Positions 34,189 through 42,903 of a DNA stretch of 64,000 bases are shown one piece after another. The notes under the pieces were generated by a model, which was not told the origin of the DNA, made no database searches, and saw nothing but the letters and a program-made list of their open reading frames with translations. Within the stretch, counting starts at the first letter, position 1. Every line of letters starts with the position of its first letter. This DNA is from Candidatus Rokuibacteriota bacterium (GTDB lineage: Bacteria > Methylomirabilota > Methylomirabilia > Rokubacteriales > CSP1-6): NCBI GenBank assembly GCA_003220615.1, contig QHTB01000139.1:63983-127982 (forward strand). Reading direction: 5' to 3'. The position numbers and the translations under genes were made by a program.

Positions 34189-35762
34189 GGCAATCTCAAG
34201 ATGCGACCCGGCAGGCTGCCGGTGTGCTCGCCGTCGCGGATCACGAATCGCCCGTTGACGACGACGTGCTCGATCGCCTCCGGGTATTGATGCGGCGCCT
34301 CGTAGGTCGCCCGGTCTCGCACGCGGCGCGGCTCGAACACGACCAGGTCGGCCTTCGCCCCCGGACGGATCACGCCGCGATCGGACAGGCCGAGTCGGCG
34401 CGCGGGAAGTCCCGTCATCTTGTGGATCGCGTGGGCGAGCGGGAGCACGCGCTGCTCTCGCACGTACTCGCTCAGCACTCTCGGGAAGGTGCCGTAGCTC
34501 CGCGGATGGGGCCGGCCCTCTCCCAGCTCGCCGTACGGTGCCAGCGATGACCCGTCGGAGCCGATCATCACGCGCGGGTGCACCAGCGCCTGCCGCACGT
34601 CGCGCTCGTCGAGCTGGAACAGGATCATCGCGGTCCGGGGCTCCGCAGCCAGGACGTCGAGCGCTCCGGCCAGGCCACCGATCTCGCTGAGCCGCCGGCC
34701 TTCGGCGTCCTTCCGTCCGGGCGAGAACGAGATCATGATGTTCTCCCAGCCGACGCGATCGAGCAGGCTCTGCCCCGTGACCGGCTGCTCGAGCTCCTTG
34801 GCGATGCGCTCGCGCACGGCGGGATCGCCCAGGCGCTCGACCATCGCGGGAATCCCGCCTTCGAGAGCCCAGTCGGGGAGGAGCGACCGCAGCGACGTGC
34901 TCGACGCCGTGTACGGGTAGACGTCGGCCATGACGTCGATGCCCTCGGCGACCGCCGCGTCGACGAGGGCGAGCGCGCGCGCGACCTTGCCCCAGTTCGG
35001 CCGACCCGCCGCCTTGATGTGGCTCACCTGCACCGCGAGCTCCGCCTCGCGGCCGACGGTGATCGCCTCGGCGACCGCATCGAGCAGCGTCGCGCCCTCG
35101 CCACGGATGTGGCTCGCATAGAGCGTGCGCTGCCGGCGCGCGCAGATGCGCGCGAGCTCGACGATCTCGGCCGTGGTCGCGTAGGAGCCCGGCGCGTAGA
35201 TCAGTCCGGTGGACATTCCCCAGGCGCCGGCCTCGACGGCGTCGGCGAGGGCGCGCTGCATCGTCACCAGCTCGCCGGCCGTCGGCTCGCGCCGCGCGAA
35301 ACCCATCGCGGCAACGCGCAGCGTGCCGTGGCCGACGAGCTGGACGACGTTGACCGACGCCCCGCCGGCATCGAAGGCGTCGAGATACTGACCGACCGAG
35401 CGCCAGCGAAAGTCCAGGCCGCGCGGCAGATACAGGGCGAAGCCCTTGAGATCGTCGAGGTGCTCGTCGCTCACGGGCGCCGGCGAGAAGCCACAGTTGC
35501 CGACCACTTCGGTCGTCACGCCCTGGCGGATCTTGGACTCGGCGCGGCGATTGGCCCACAGGCGCCAGTCCGAGTGGGAGTGCATGTCGATGAAACCCGG
35601 AGCCACCACGCGGCCGGCGGCGTGAACGGTCCGGCCAGCCGATTCGCGGGAGAGATCGCCGACGGCCACGATCGTGTCGTCGCGCACACCGACGTCGCTA
35701 CGGCCGCCGGGTGTCCCCGTGCCGTCGACGACGGTGGCGCCCTCGATCTTGAGATCGAGCAC
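34185..35762 (-). CDS. D-aminoacylase-like amidohydrolase
   Basis: A 525-residue amidohydrolase of the N-acyl-D-amino-acid deacylase family. The N-terminal composite domain has LKIEGATVVDGTGTP; metal ligands lie in GFIDMHSHSD; further motifs are VTTEVVGNCGFSPAP, ASHIRGEGATL, QVSHIKAAGR and MIGSDGSSLAPYG. It hydrolyses N-acyl-D-amino acids or related amides. The GTG start overlaps the amidase stop by one base (TAGTG), so the two are coupled. Confidence 0.92.
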   Translation of the reverse strand: MLDLKIEGATVVDGTGTPGGRSDVGVRDDTIVAVGDLSRESAGRTVHAAGRVVAPGFIDMHSHSDWRLWANRRAESKIRQGVTTEVVGNCGFSPAPVSDEHLDDLKGFALYLPRGLDFRWRSVGQYLDAFDAGGASVNVVQLVGHGTLRVAAMGFARREPTAGELVTMQRALADAVEAGAWGMSTGLIYAPGSYATTAEIVELARICARRQRTLYASHIRGEGATLLDAVAEAITVGREAELAVQVSHIKAAGRPNWGKVARALALVDAAVAEGIDVMADVYPYTASSTSLRSLLPDWALEGGIPAMVERLGDPAVRERIAKELEQPVTGQSLLDRVGWENIMISFSPGRKDAEGRRLSEIGGLAGALDVLAAEPRTAMILFQLDERDVRQALVHPRVMIGSDGSSLAPYGELGEGRPHPRSYGTFPRVLSEYVREQRVLPLAHAIHKMTGLPARRLGLSDRGVIRPGAKADLVVFEPRRVRDRATYEAPHQYPEAIEHVVVNGRFVIRDGEHTGSLPGRILRLP

Positions 35763-37078
35763 TAGAGCGTCGGCGCCGCGGAGAAGCGAAGCACGCCTTC
35801 GCACCAGGCGGCCACGCGCAGGAGCGACTGCTCGTGGCCCGCGCCGCTGGTGAGCTGGATCGCGAACGGGAGGCCGGAGGCAGCGAGGCCGCTCGGCAGC
35901 GAGATCGACGGCATCCCTGAGTAGCTCCAGGGCGCACACAGTGAGCCGTCGCCCGTCGAGCCGAGTCCGGCCGGCGCCGGCGTCGGCACGGTGGGGCTCA
36001 GCAGCGCGTCGTGCGCGGCCAGCATCGGCGCCACGTCGGCGCGGAAGCGGAGCCGCGCGCGGTTGGCGTCGATGTAGGCGACGGCGGTCGTGGCGAGCCC
36101 TGCCTGCACGCCGGCGCCGATCTCCTTGCCGAATTCGGGGCCGTGCTTCCGGAAGTCCTGCTCGTGGTACGTCGCGGCCTCGGCCTCCAGCACGGTGAGC
36201 CCGGCGGCGTGCAGCACGCCGAAGGACGGAGGAAGCGTCACCTCCACCAGCGTCGCTCCCGCCGCGCGCAATGCGTCGGCGACGAGGCGCAGATGGGTGA
36301 CGACCTCGGGCTCGGCGCGGGCGACGAGCTCGGGCGACACGGCGATCCGAGGGGGCCGGCCTGCGGCGGCGTCGTACTCAGCGCCGGCGAGGACGCCGAG
36401 CGCGAGGGCGGCGTCCTCAACTGAGCGCGCGAGCACGCCGACGTGATCGAGCGACCAGGCGAGCGGGATGACGCCGTCGACCGGGATCAGGCCGTGCGTG
36501 GGTTTGAGGCCGACGACGCCGTTGTAGGCCGCGGGTCTCAGCACGGAGCCGACCGTCTGTGACCCGCTCGCGAGCGGAATCATCCGCGCAGCGACGGCCG
36601 CACCCGAGCCGGCCGACGATCCTCCCGGAGTGTGGCCGAGATTCCACGGGTTCCGGGTGGGCGCCGGATCGCGATAGGCGAATTCAGTCGTGGCCGTCTT
36701 GCCGACGATCACGGCGCCGGCCTCGCGCAGGCGAGCGACCGCCGTCGCGTCTTTGGTCGCCCGGCGGTGCCTCCACGGCCGCGCTCCGCCCGTCGTCGGC
36801 ATGCCGGCGACGTCGAAGATGTCCTTGATGCCGACGGGCACGCCGTGAAGCGTGCCCCGAATCCGGCCGCCTCGAGTCTCGGCATCGCGCTCGCGGGCGG
36901 CGGCGCGCGCGCTGGCCTCATCCACGTGCGTCCAGGCCAGGAGCTGTCCGTCGAGCGCACGGATGCGGTCGAGGCAGGCCTCGAGCAGCGACGCCGCGGT
37001 GATCTTGCCGTCGCGAATACGCCGCTGGGCTTCGCGAGCGCTGAGACGGGTCAGTAGCCGTGCGTCATCTGAGGACAT
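35762..37078 (-). CDS. Amidase signature family enzyme
   Basis: A 438-residue amidase. The Ser-cisSer-Lys triad is placed in VGIKDIFDVAG (Lys), GGSSAGSGAAVA (cis-Ser) and GSQTVGSVLRPAAYNG (nucleophile Ser). The specificity for an amide cannot be inferred; GatA is unlikely as no GatB/C are adjacent. It overlaps the upstream methyltransferase/MTHFR gene by 14 bp and is coupled to the D-aminoacylase-like gene, so both may process the same amides. Confidence 0.92.
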   Translation of the reverse strand: MSSDDARLLTRLSAREAQRRIRDGKITAASLLEACLDRIRALDGQLLAWTHVDEASARAAARERDAETRGGRIRGTLHGVPVGIKDIFDVAGMPTTGGARPWRHRRATKDATAVARLREAGAVIVGKTATTEFAYRDPAPTRNPWNLGHTPGGSSAGSGAAVAARMIPLASGSQTVGSVLRPAAYNGVVGLKPTHGLIPVDGVIPLAWSLDHVGVLARSVEDAALALGVLAGAEYDAAAGRPPRIAVSPELVARAEPEVVTHLRLVADALRAAGATLVEVTLPPSFGVLHAAGLTVLEAEAATYHEQDFRKHGPEFGKEIGAGVQAGLATTAVAYIDANRARLRFRADVAPMLAAHDALLSPTVPTPAPAGLGSTGDGSLCAPWSYSGMPSISLPSGLAASGLPFAIQLTSGAGHEQSLLRVAAWCEGVLRFSAAPTL

Positions 37079-38915
37079 CGAGCACCTCCGCGACGACCTC
37101 GAAGCGCCCGAAGGACGGCATCAGGTAGGCGCCCGCGTAGCGTGACCGTATCTCGCCGACGAGCTGCTGGGCCATGTCGATGCCAGCGCGAAGCGCGCCG
37201 TCCCCGGCGGCGCGGAGTCGGGCGCGCACACCATCGGGAATCGTGATCCCCGGCACCTCGTTGTGGAGGAACTCGGCGTGGCGGAAGCTGTGGAGCGGCA
37301 GCACGCCGACCAGCACGGGCACCGGTGAGCCGACGACGCGAGCCAGGAAGCGATCGAGGACTTCGAGGTCGTACACGGGCTGCGTCTGGAACCAGCGCGC
37401 CCCGGCCTCGAGCTTGCGGTGAAAGCGCTCGACTTCGCGTCCGGGGTCCGGCGCTCCGGGGTCGAGCGCGGCGCCCACGCAGAAGGACGTGGGCTCGCCG
37501 ATGCCGTTGCCGGTCGCGTCCATGCCCTCGTTCATCCGGCGCAGCACTTCGAGCAGGCCGATGCCGTCGACGTCGAAGACGGCCGTGGCGTTCACGTAGT
37601 CGCCCGTGCGCGGCGGGTCACCGGTCATGGCCAGGATGTTGCGAATGCCGAGCGCGTGCGCGCCCAGCAGGTCGGCCTGGATGCCCATGAGATTCCGGTC
37701 CCGGCAGGTGAAGTGCATGTTGATGTCGAGACCGGTTGCCTCGCGCACGAGGATGGCGGTCGGCAGCACGGCCATGCGGACGCGGCCGAGCGAGCCGTCG
37801 TTGATGTCGACGATCTCCACGCCACGCTCCTTGAGGAGCTTGGCGCCTTGCACGAGCTTTTCCACGGTGTGGCCGCGCGGCGGATCGAGCTCCACGCTCA
37901 CGACGAAGCTGCGCTGCTCGAGCTTGCGTCCCAGCAGCGTCGGAGCGAGGGTCGTGCGGAGTCCGGGGGTCTCGAGTGCCTCGATCACGCGTGCGGCGCT
38001 CGTCGGCCGGGGCTCGGCCTTCGATGCCGGCGCCCGGGCGTCGAGCACGCGGCGCATCGCCGCGATGTGCTGGGGCGTCGTCCCGCAGCAGCCGCCGACG
38101 ATGCGCGCGCCGGCGTCGATCATCCGGCCGGCGTAGTCGGCCATGTAGCCGGGTGAAGACAGATACATGAGCCGCTCGCCGATGCGATGAGGCAAGCCGG
38201 CGTTCGGCTGGATGGCGAGTGGCACGTCGCGGGCTTCCGGTCCCATCGCCTCCAGGACCTCGTAGAGCGTGCTCGATCCGACCGAGCAGTTGGCGCCGAG
38301 GGCCCGCACGCCCAGCTCGCGCAGCGTTCGCGCGACCTCGGCCGGCGAGCGGCCCGCGAACGTCACCCCTTCGTCCGTGAACGCCATCTGCGCCACGATC
38401 GGCAGATCGGTCAGCGTGCGAATCGTCTCGATGGCCAGCGCGATCTCGGTGAGATCCGAGAACGTCTCGACGACGAACGCATCGATGCCGCCCTCCAGCA
38501 GCGCCTCGGCCTGCTCGCGAAAGGCCGCGCGCGCCTCGTCAGCCGTCACGGTACCGAGGGGAGCCAGATACTTACCGAGCGGCCCGACGGAGCCGAGCAC
38601 CAGTACGTCGCGCCCCATGCTCTCGCGCACGTCTCGCGCCAGCTTGACGCCCCGCAGGTTGATCTGGTGGACGTCGCTCGCCAGGCCGTGCACGGCCAGC
38701 TTGAACCGGTTCGCGCCGAACGTGTTGGTCTCGATGCAATCGGCGCCCGCCGCGATGTACTCGCTGTGGACCGACTGCACGACCTTGGCCTGGCTGACGT
38801 TCAGGACGTCGAAGCAGGCATCGATGCTGACCCCGCGCGCGTAGAGCAGCGTGCCCATGGCGCCGTCGCAGAGGAGCGGGCCGGCCGCCAGCCGGCGATC
38901 AAACGCGTGCGGCAT
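37065..38915 (-). CDS. Bifunctional homocysteine S-methyltransferase / methylenetetrahydrofolate reductase
   Basis: A 616-residue fusion (YitJ type). Residues 1-300 are the homocysteine methyltransferase: LLCDGAMGTLLY, IETNTFGANR, zinc cysteines in GANCSVGS and GGCCGTTPQH. Residues from about 330 are the MTHFR domain: VVSVELDPPRGHTVEKLV, NMHFTCRDRNLMGIQADLLGAHALG and NILAMTGDPP. It would reduce methylene-THF to methyl-THF and make methionine. It overlaps shikimate kinase by 17 bp upstream. Confidence 0.93.
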   Translation of the reverse strand: MPHAFDRRLAAGPLLCDGAMGTLLYARGVSIDACFDVLNVSQAKVVQSVHSEYIAAGADCIETNTFGANRFKLAVHGLASDVHQINLRGVKLARDVRESMGRDVLVLGSVGPLGKYLAPLGTVTADEARAAFREQAEALLEGGIDAFVVETFSDLTEIALAIETIRTLTDLPIVAQMAFTDEGVTFAGRSPAEVARTLRELGVRALGANCSVGSSTLYEVLEAMGPEARDVPLAIQPNAGLPHRIGERLMYLSSPGYMADYAGRMIDAGARIVGGCCGTTPQHIAAMRRVLDARAPASKAEPRPTSAARVIEALETPGLRTTLAPTLLGRKLEQRSFVVSVELDPPRGHTVEKLVQGAKLLKERGVEIVDINDGSLGRVRMAVLPTAILVREATGLDINMHFTCRDRNLMGIQADLLGAHALGIRNILAMTGDPPRTGDYVNATAVFDVDGIGLLEVLRRMNEGMDATGNGIGEPTSFCVGAALDPGAPDPGREVERFHRKLEAGARWFQTQPVYDLEVLDRFLARVVGSPVPVLVGVLPLHSFRHAEFLHNEVPGITIPDGVRARLRAAGDGALRAGIDMAQQLVGEIRSRYAGAYLMPSFGRFEVVAEVLDVLR

Positions 38916-39423
38916 CGTGCTCGCGCAGCGCGGCCATCACGCGCGCCACCACCTCGTCGGGGCCGAGCCCGGTCGTGTCCACGCTCAGGTGAGCCTGACG
39001 GTAATACGCCTCGCGGCGGCGATAGAGCTCCTCGATCTCGGTGGTGGAGCGGCCCGCCAGCATCGGCCGGTCGCCGCTCCGCGTGGCGCGGGCGTGGAGC
39101 TCGGGCAGCTCGCCCCGCAGCCAGACCACCGTGCCGAGCGCGCGCAGCGCCTCCATGCGGCCGTCGCGGCAGGGAAAGCCACCACCCGTCGCGATGACGT
39201 CACCGGGCTTGAGCCGCAGCAGCTCGAGCGCCTCGCCCTCGAGCTGACGGAAGCGCTCCTCGCCTTCACGGCGAAAGATCTCGGGGATCGAGCGGCCCTC
39301 GGCGGCGACGATCATGTCATCGGTCTCGACGAAGCAACGACCCAGACGCCGCGCGAGCAACCGCCCGCACACGGACTTGCCGGCTCCCATGAATCCGACC
39401 AGCACGATGGTGCCGCGACGCAT
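38899..39423 (-). CDS. aroK: Shikimate kinase
   Basis: A 174-residue kinase that phosphorylates shikimate (chorismate pathway). Walker A is GFMGAGKSVCG; substrate residues are in FVETDDMI and FRREGEERFR; ATGGGFPCR is the second conserved block; the lid Arg lies in RSGDRPML. The ATG at 39423 matches the usual MRRGxIVLVGFMG start. The other shikimate-pathway genes are not here. Confidence 0.94.
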   Translation of the reverse strand: MRRGTIVLVGFMGAGKSVCGRLLARRLGRCFVETDDMIVAAEGRSIPEIFRREGEERFRQLEGEALELLRLKPGDVIATGGGFPCRDGRMEALRALGTVVWLRGELPELHARATRSGDRPMLAGRSTTEIEELYRRREAYYRQAHLSVDTTGLGPDEVVARVMAALREHDAARV

Positions 39424-39475
39424 CGACAAGCATCGTAACACTGCTCTTTGCACGTGAGCGAAACGCGAGCCTCAG

Positions 39476-40126
39476 TCAATCATCGGCCAGGTAGAGGCGG
39501 CGGACGATTTGCCAGCCGCCCGCGAGCAACGGGACCGAGACGAGCGCGCCGATGAGGAGCGCGTATTTCACGCCGAGGAGCGCCATCCCGATGGCCAGGA
39601 CCAGGCGCAGCAACGTCTCGCCGATCGTGCGCGCGTCCACCACGAGATAGGCGGCGATGACGATGATGGCGAGGAGTCCGACCACGAAGCCGACGACCCC
39701 CGCCGTCACCCTCAGCGTGTTGGCGACGAGCGTGCTGGCCAACCCCTGCACGTCGTCTGGCTTCGGCGCGCGCAAGGAGGCGCCCCACTGCCCGAGGAAG
39801 ACGTCCACGCTGCCGAGCCAGCCGCGGACGTTGTCAACGAGCTTGGGCAACTGCTCCAGGAACTGGCGCCACTGATCGGCCAGGGCCGGCCAGAGCAGGC
39901 CGCCCATGAGGCTCAGCACACCGCCGAAGCCGAGATAGACGCCGAGGACCGTCACCCCGCGGGGGACGCGGTAACGCTGGGCCCAGCGGGCGGCCGGCAG
40001 GATGGCGGCGGCGACGATCAGCGCCGTGAAGAACAGGAGCCAGACCTGCCACGTGCTGACCACCAGGTACACGGCGATCCCGATGCCGATCAGCTGGAAG
40101 ACGAGCGGCCACGGCAGCCTGGTCAC
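39476..40126 (-). CDS. Shortened AI-2E/PerM family permease
   Basis: A 216-residue membrane protein; the family is usually about 340-370. The N-terminal half is normal, with two close helix pairs and the periplasmic-like region (LADQWRQFLEQLPKLVDNVRGW). After VVDARTIGETLLRL the sequence passes directly to LAIGMALLGVKYALLIGALV and the C-terminal-like PLLAGGWQIVRRLY. The conserved central block of about 130 residues (the EFIPYVGPxLG region) is absent, and no other frame holds it. It is likely a degraded or specialised form. Coupled (ATGA) to the CoA transferase gene. Confidence 0.7.
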   Translation of the reverse strand: MTRLPWPLVFQLIGIGIAVYLVVSTWQVWLLFFTALIVAAAILPAARWAQRYRVPRGVTVLGVYLGFGGVLSLMGGLLWPALADQWRQFLEQLPKLVDNVRGWLGSVDVFLGQWGASLRAPKPDDVQGLASTLVANTLRVTAGVVGFVVGLLAIIVIAAYLVVDARTIGETLLRLVLAIGMALLGVKYALLIGALVSVPLLAGGWQIVRRLYLADD

Positions 40127-41250
40127 CGGGCGAGAGCGATCACGCCGGACGCTGCCAGCGCATCGATCTCGCGACGTTCGATCCCCAGCTCGCCGAGGAT
40201 TTCCGCCGTGTGCTCACCGAGCGCCGGCGCTGGCCGTCGCACGCGGGCGTCGATCTCGACGAGTCCGAGGTGCTGGACCTGGGCGTCGGCGAAGACCTCG
40301 TCGAACTCGTAGATCGGGCCGCAGGCGATCGTCGCCTTCTCGAGTCGCCTCACCCACTCCTCCGTCGTCGCGGTGGCCAGCCTGGCCTCGACCCGGGCAC
40401 GGAACTCGTCACGATTGGCGACCCGCGCGTCGTTGGTGGCGAAGCGTGGATCACCGGCGAGCTCGGGGTCGCCGAGGGCGTGGCAGAAGCGCTCCCACTG
40501 ATCGGGATTCATGATCACAACGTTGAGGAAGCCGTCCTTCGTCTGGAACGCTTCGGCCGGCGCCAGGTTTGGATTGCGATTGCCCTCGCGTCGCGGGCGC
40601 GCACCACCACTCGCGAAGAAGTGGGCGATCGGATCGGGCAGGAGGCCGAGCGTCGAGGCGAGCAGGCTGACGTCGAGATGCTGGCCGCGGCCGCTGCGGA
40701 AACGATGGACGAGCGCGGCGTTCACGGTCCCGAACGCGTGGAGAGCGGCGGCCAGGTCGGAGACGGAGCCGCCGACCTTCGTCGGCGGGTGACCGGGCAT
40801 GCCGGTGAGCGCCATGAGGCCACTCATCCCCTGCGCGATCGTGTTGTAGCCCGCCCGCCGCGCGTACGGCCCATCCTGTCCGAAGCCGGTGATCGAGGCG
40901 TAGACGACGGCCGGGTTTCCGGCGCTGACCGCTCGGTAGCCGATGCCGAGCCGGTCGGCTACGCCGGGCAGGAAATTCTCGATGACGACATCGGAGCGCC
41001 GGGCCAGCTCGAGCGCCAGTCGAGCGCCGTCAGGATGCTGCAGGTCGAGCGCGAGCGAGCGCTTGTTCCGATTGACCGCCGCGAAGACGGGGCTCATGCC
41101 GTCCTGGCCACGCCAGTGGCGCATGTCGTCCCCGCGACCGGGCCGTTCGACTTTGATGACGTCGGCGCCGAGGTCGCCCAGCAGGAGCGCGCAGTAGGGT
41201 CCCGCCACGACGCGCGAGAGATCGAGGACTCGGAGCCCGGCCAGGATCAC
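40123..41250 (-). CDS. CaiB/BaiF (family III) CoA transferase
   Basis: A 375-residue class III CoA transferase. The N-terminal block is LAGLRVLDLSRVVAGPYCALLLGDLGADVIKVERPGRGDD, with the catalytic Asp expected in the VSDLAAALHAFGTV region; NRNKRSLALDL and YNTIAQGMSGLM are typical. It moves CoA between carboxylic acids. The GTG start overlaps the enoyl-CoA hydratase stop (GTGA), so the two probably act on one carboxylic acid pathway. Confidence 0.93.
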   Translation of the reverse strand: MILAGLRVLDLSRVVAGPYCALLLGDLGADVIKVERPGRGDDMRHWRGQDGMSPVFAAVNRNKRSLALDLQHPDGARLALELARRSDVVIENFLPGVADRLGIGYRAVSAGNPAVVYASITGFGQDGPYARRAGYNTIAQGMSGLMALTGMPGHPPTKVGGSVSDLAAALHAFGTVNAALVHRFRSGRGQHLDVSLLASTLGLLPDPIAHFFASGGARPRREGNRNPNLAPAEAFQTKDGFLNVVIMNPDQWERFCHALGDPELAGDPRFATNDARVANRDEFRARVEARLATATTEEWVRRLEKATIACGPIYEFDEVFADAQVQHLGLVEIDARVRRPAPALGEHTAEILGELGIERREIDALAASGVIALAR

Positions 41251-41975
41251 TCGCGCTCGAGGAACCCTTCCGTCATCGCGTTGACCTCCGGAATCCCGGT
41301 CCGGGCGATCGCGTTGATCCGGGCCTTGACCTCGGCCAGCGCGCGGAACGGCTTGGTGGCCATACGCTCGGCGAACGCCCGCACTTCCTTGGCCAGCGCG
41401 TCGCCCGCGACCACGCGGTGAACGAGCCCGAGCACCCGCGCCTCTTCCGCCGAGTAGCGCCGGCACTCCATGATGATCTCCTTCGCGCGGGCCGGGCCCA
41501 CGAGGCGCACGAAGCGCGTGGTCGACGCGACGCCCAGTGGAACCCCGAGGTCGACCTCGGGAATCCAGAGCTCGGCCTGGGCCGCCGCCCACCGGAAGTC
41601 GCACGCCAGCGTGAGCCCCCAGCCGCCGCCGACGGCGTGGCCGTTGATCATCGCGATCGTGGCCTGCTCGAGATTCTCGAGCAGCGTGTTAGCCCGCTCG
41701 AACAGGCGCCTGAACTGCGTCTTCTTCGCGAGGAACGCCTGGCGCCGGTCGTCCTCCGACATCTGACGACGGATCGGCGCGTCGGCGCCGGCCGAGAACA
41801 CCGGGGGCGCGCCGGTGACGATCACCACACGAGTCCCGGCATCGTCGCGCAGCTCGGCGAAGGCGGCGGCGAGATCGCGCAGCATCGGATCGCTCAGCGA
41901 GTTACGCCGGTCAGGGCGAGCGAGCGTGACGGTGGCGATCGCACCATCGCGGACGAGCGTGACGTTGTCGGCCAT
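41247..41975 (-). CDS. Enoyl-CoA hydratase/isomerase family protein
   Basis: A 242-residue crotonase-fold enzyme. The oxyanion-hole segments are FSAGADAPI and GHAVGGGWGLTLACDFRWA; the second acidic position falls in WIPEVDLGVPLG. It hydrates or isomerises an acyl-CoA. First gene of the unit running to 34.2 kb. The ATG at 41975 is chosen as the family start (MADNVTLVRDG). Confidence 0.9.
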   Translation of the reverse strand: MADNVTLVRDGAIATVTLARPDRRNSLSDPMLRDLAAAFAELRDDAGTRVVIVTGAPPVFSAGADAPIRRQMSEDDRRQAFLAKKTQFRRLFERANTLLENLEQATIAMINGHAVGGGWGLTLACDFRWAAAQAELWIPEVDLGVPLGVASTTRFVRLVGPARAKEIIMECRRYSAEEARVLGLVHRVVAGDALAKEVRAFAERMATKPFRALAEVKARINAIARTGIPEVNAMTEGFLERE

Positions 41976-42029
41976 GGGTGGGCGGACCGTAGCACACGGG
42001 CCGCGAGGGCGCAAACCGGACGAGCGACG

Positions 42030-42761
42030 TCAGCGGCGCACGGGACGCCGGGCCGGCACGCGCCGGTACGCGCACTCGGCCATCCAGCAGCGCGCGCACT
42101 GGCTGAAGTAATGATCGACCCGAGCCTCGGGCCCGGCGCCGACGAGGAGCGAGATGGACTTGGCCGGACGCATGAAGCACGCGTCGTTGAGCGACACGCC
42201 CGCCGCGGCGGCGGGGCAGAGGCGGAAGAGCTGCGACTGCTCAGCCACGTCCCACGTCCCGTAGCCCGGGCTGATTCGATTCGTCACCTTCACGTCGCGG
42301 CGGATGCCCTCCTGACAGAGCGCGTCGTTGACGTACTCGGCGAGGCTCTCCACCGCGCCCGATCCCACGCTGTCGAGCATCACGGCCAGCGGCAGCTCGC
42401 GCTCGTCCCACAACTCGGACACGCGGCGCTCCAGGGCGTCGCCGATCGTGCACACGCCCGCGGCCACGCGCTCCACGCGCCCCCACAACCGCTCGATGTC
42501 GGGGATCGTCAGGGTGACGCCGCCAACGACGACCGTGCCGGCCGAGCGGTCGGTGACGTCGAGCCAACGGACGGCTGCACTCGGCGCGATGAGCGTGCGG
42601 CCCAGCGCCAGGGCCTCGTCGAAGAGCGCGAGCACGTCGGGGGTGGGCACGTCGATCCCGCGCTTGTAGCCCTGGAAGCGAAGAACCTCATCGGGATCGA
42701 TCGCCAGCGGAACGTCGGCGAAGACGGTTACTTCTTCCGTGTGCGCACGACCGGCGATCAT
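42030..42761 (-). CDS. MetH activation-domain-like protein of a corrinoid system
   Basis: A 243-residue protein related to the cobalamin-dependent methionine synthase activation domain. The SAM-binding-type motif RISPGYGTWDV is near residue 160; a Cys cluster CARCWMAECAYR is near the C-terminus and could hold metal. Such proteins support reductive reactivation of cob(II)alamin. It lies downstream of the homocysteine methyltransferase and corrinoid protein genes. The first 20 bases of the gene are part of a tandem duplication. Confidence 0.85.
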   Translation of the reverse strand: MIAGRAHTEEVTVFADVPLAIDPDEVLRFQGYKRGIDVPTPDVLALFDEALALGRTLIAPSAAVRWLDVTDRSAGTVVVGGVTLTIPDIERLWGRVERVAAGVCTIGDALERRVSELWDERELPLAVMLDSVGSGAVESLAEYVNDALCQEGIRRDVKVTNRISPGYGTWDVAEQSQLFRLCPAAAAGVSLNDACFMRPAKSISLLVGAGPEARVDHYFSQCARCWMAECAYRRVPARRPVRR

Positions 42762-42903
42762 GTCACCGCTCGCCTCGGGCGACCGGCGGCTGGCGCCGCC
42801 TTTCCGCCCTGCGGCTGCGCACGACCTCCGATCATGTCACCGCTCGCCTCGGGCGACCGGCGGCTAGCGCCGCCGTTCCGCCCTGCGGCTGCGCACGACC
42901 TCC
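42742..42903. repeat. 74-bp tandem duplication across a gene junction
   Basis: Units at 42742-42815 and 42816-42889 differ at four positions, followed by a 14-bp third partial copy. Each begins with TGCGCACGACC, found at 42742, 42816 and 42890. The duplication spans the 3' end of the homocysteine methyltransferase and the start of the activation protein, so it repeats both coding ends and the intergenic part. Confidence 0.9.
42758..42835 (-). other. 25-codon mini-ORF made by the tandem duplication
   Basis: The duplicated start at 42835 opens a frame (MIGGRAQPQGGKAAPAAG and on) that ends at a TGA overlapping the true ATG of the activation protein as ATGA. It could couple translation of the downstream gene; the peptide is low complexity and likely non-functional. 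Confidence 0.4.
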
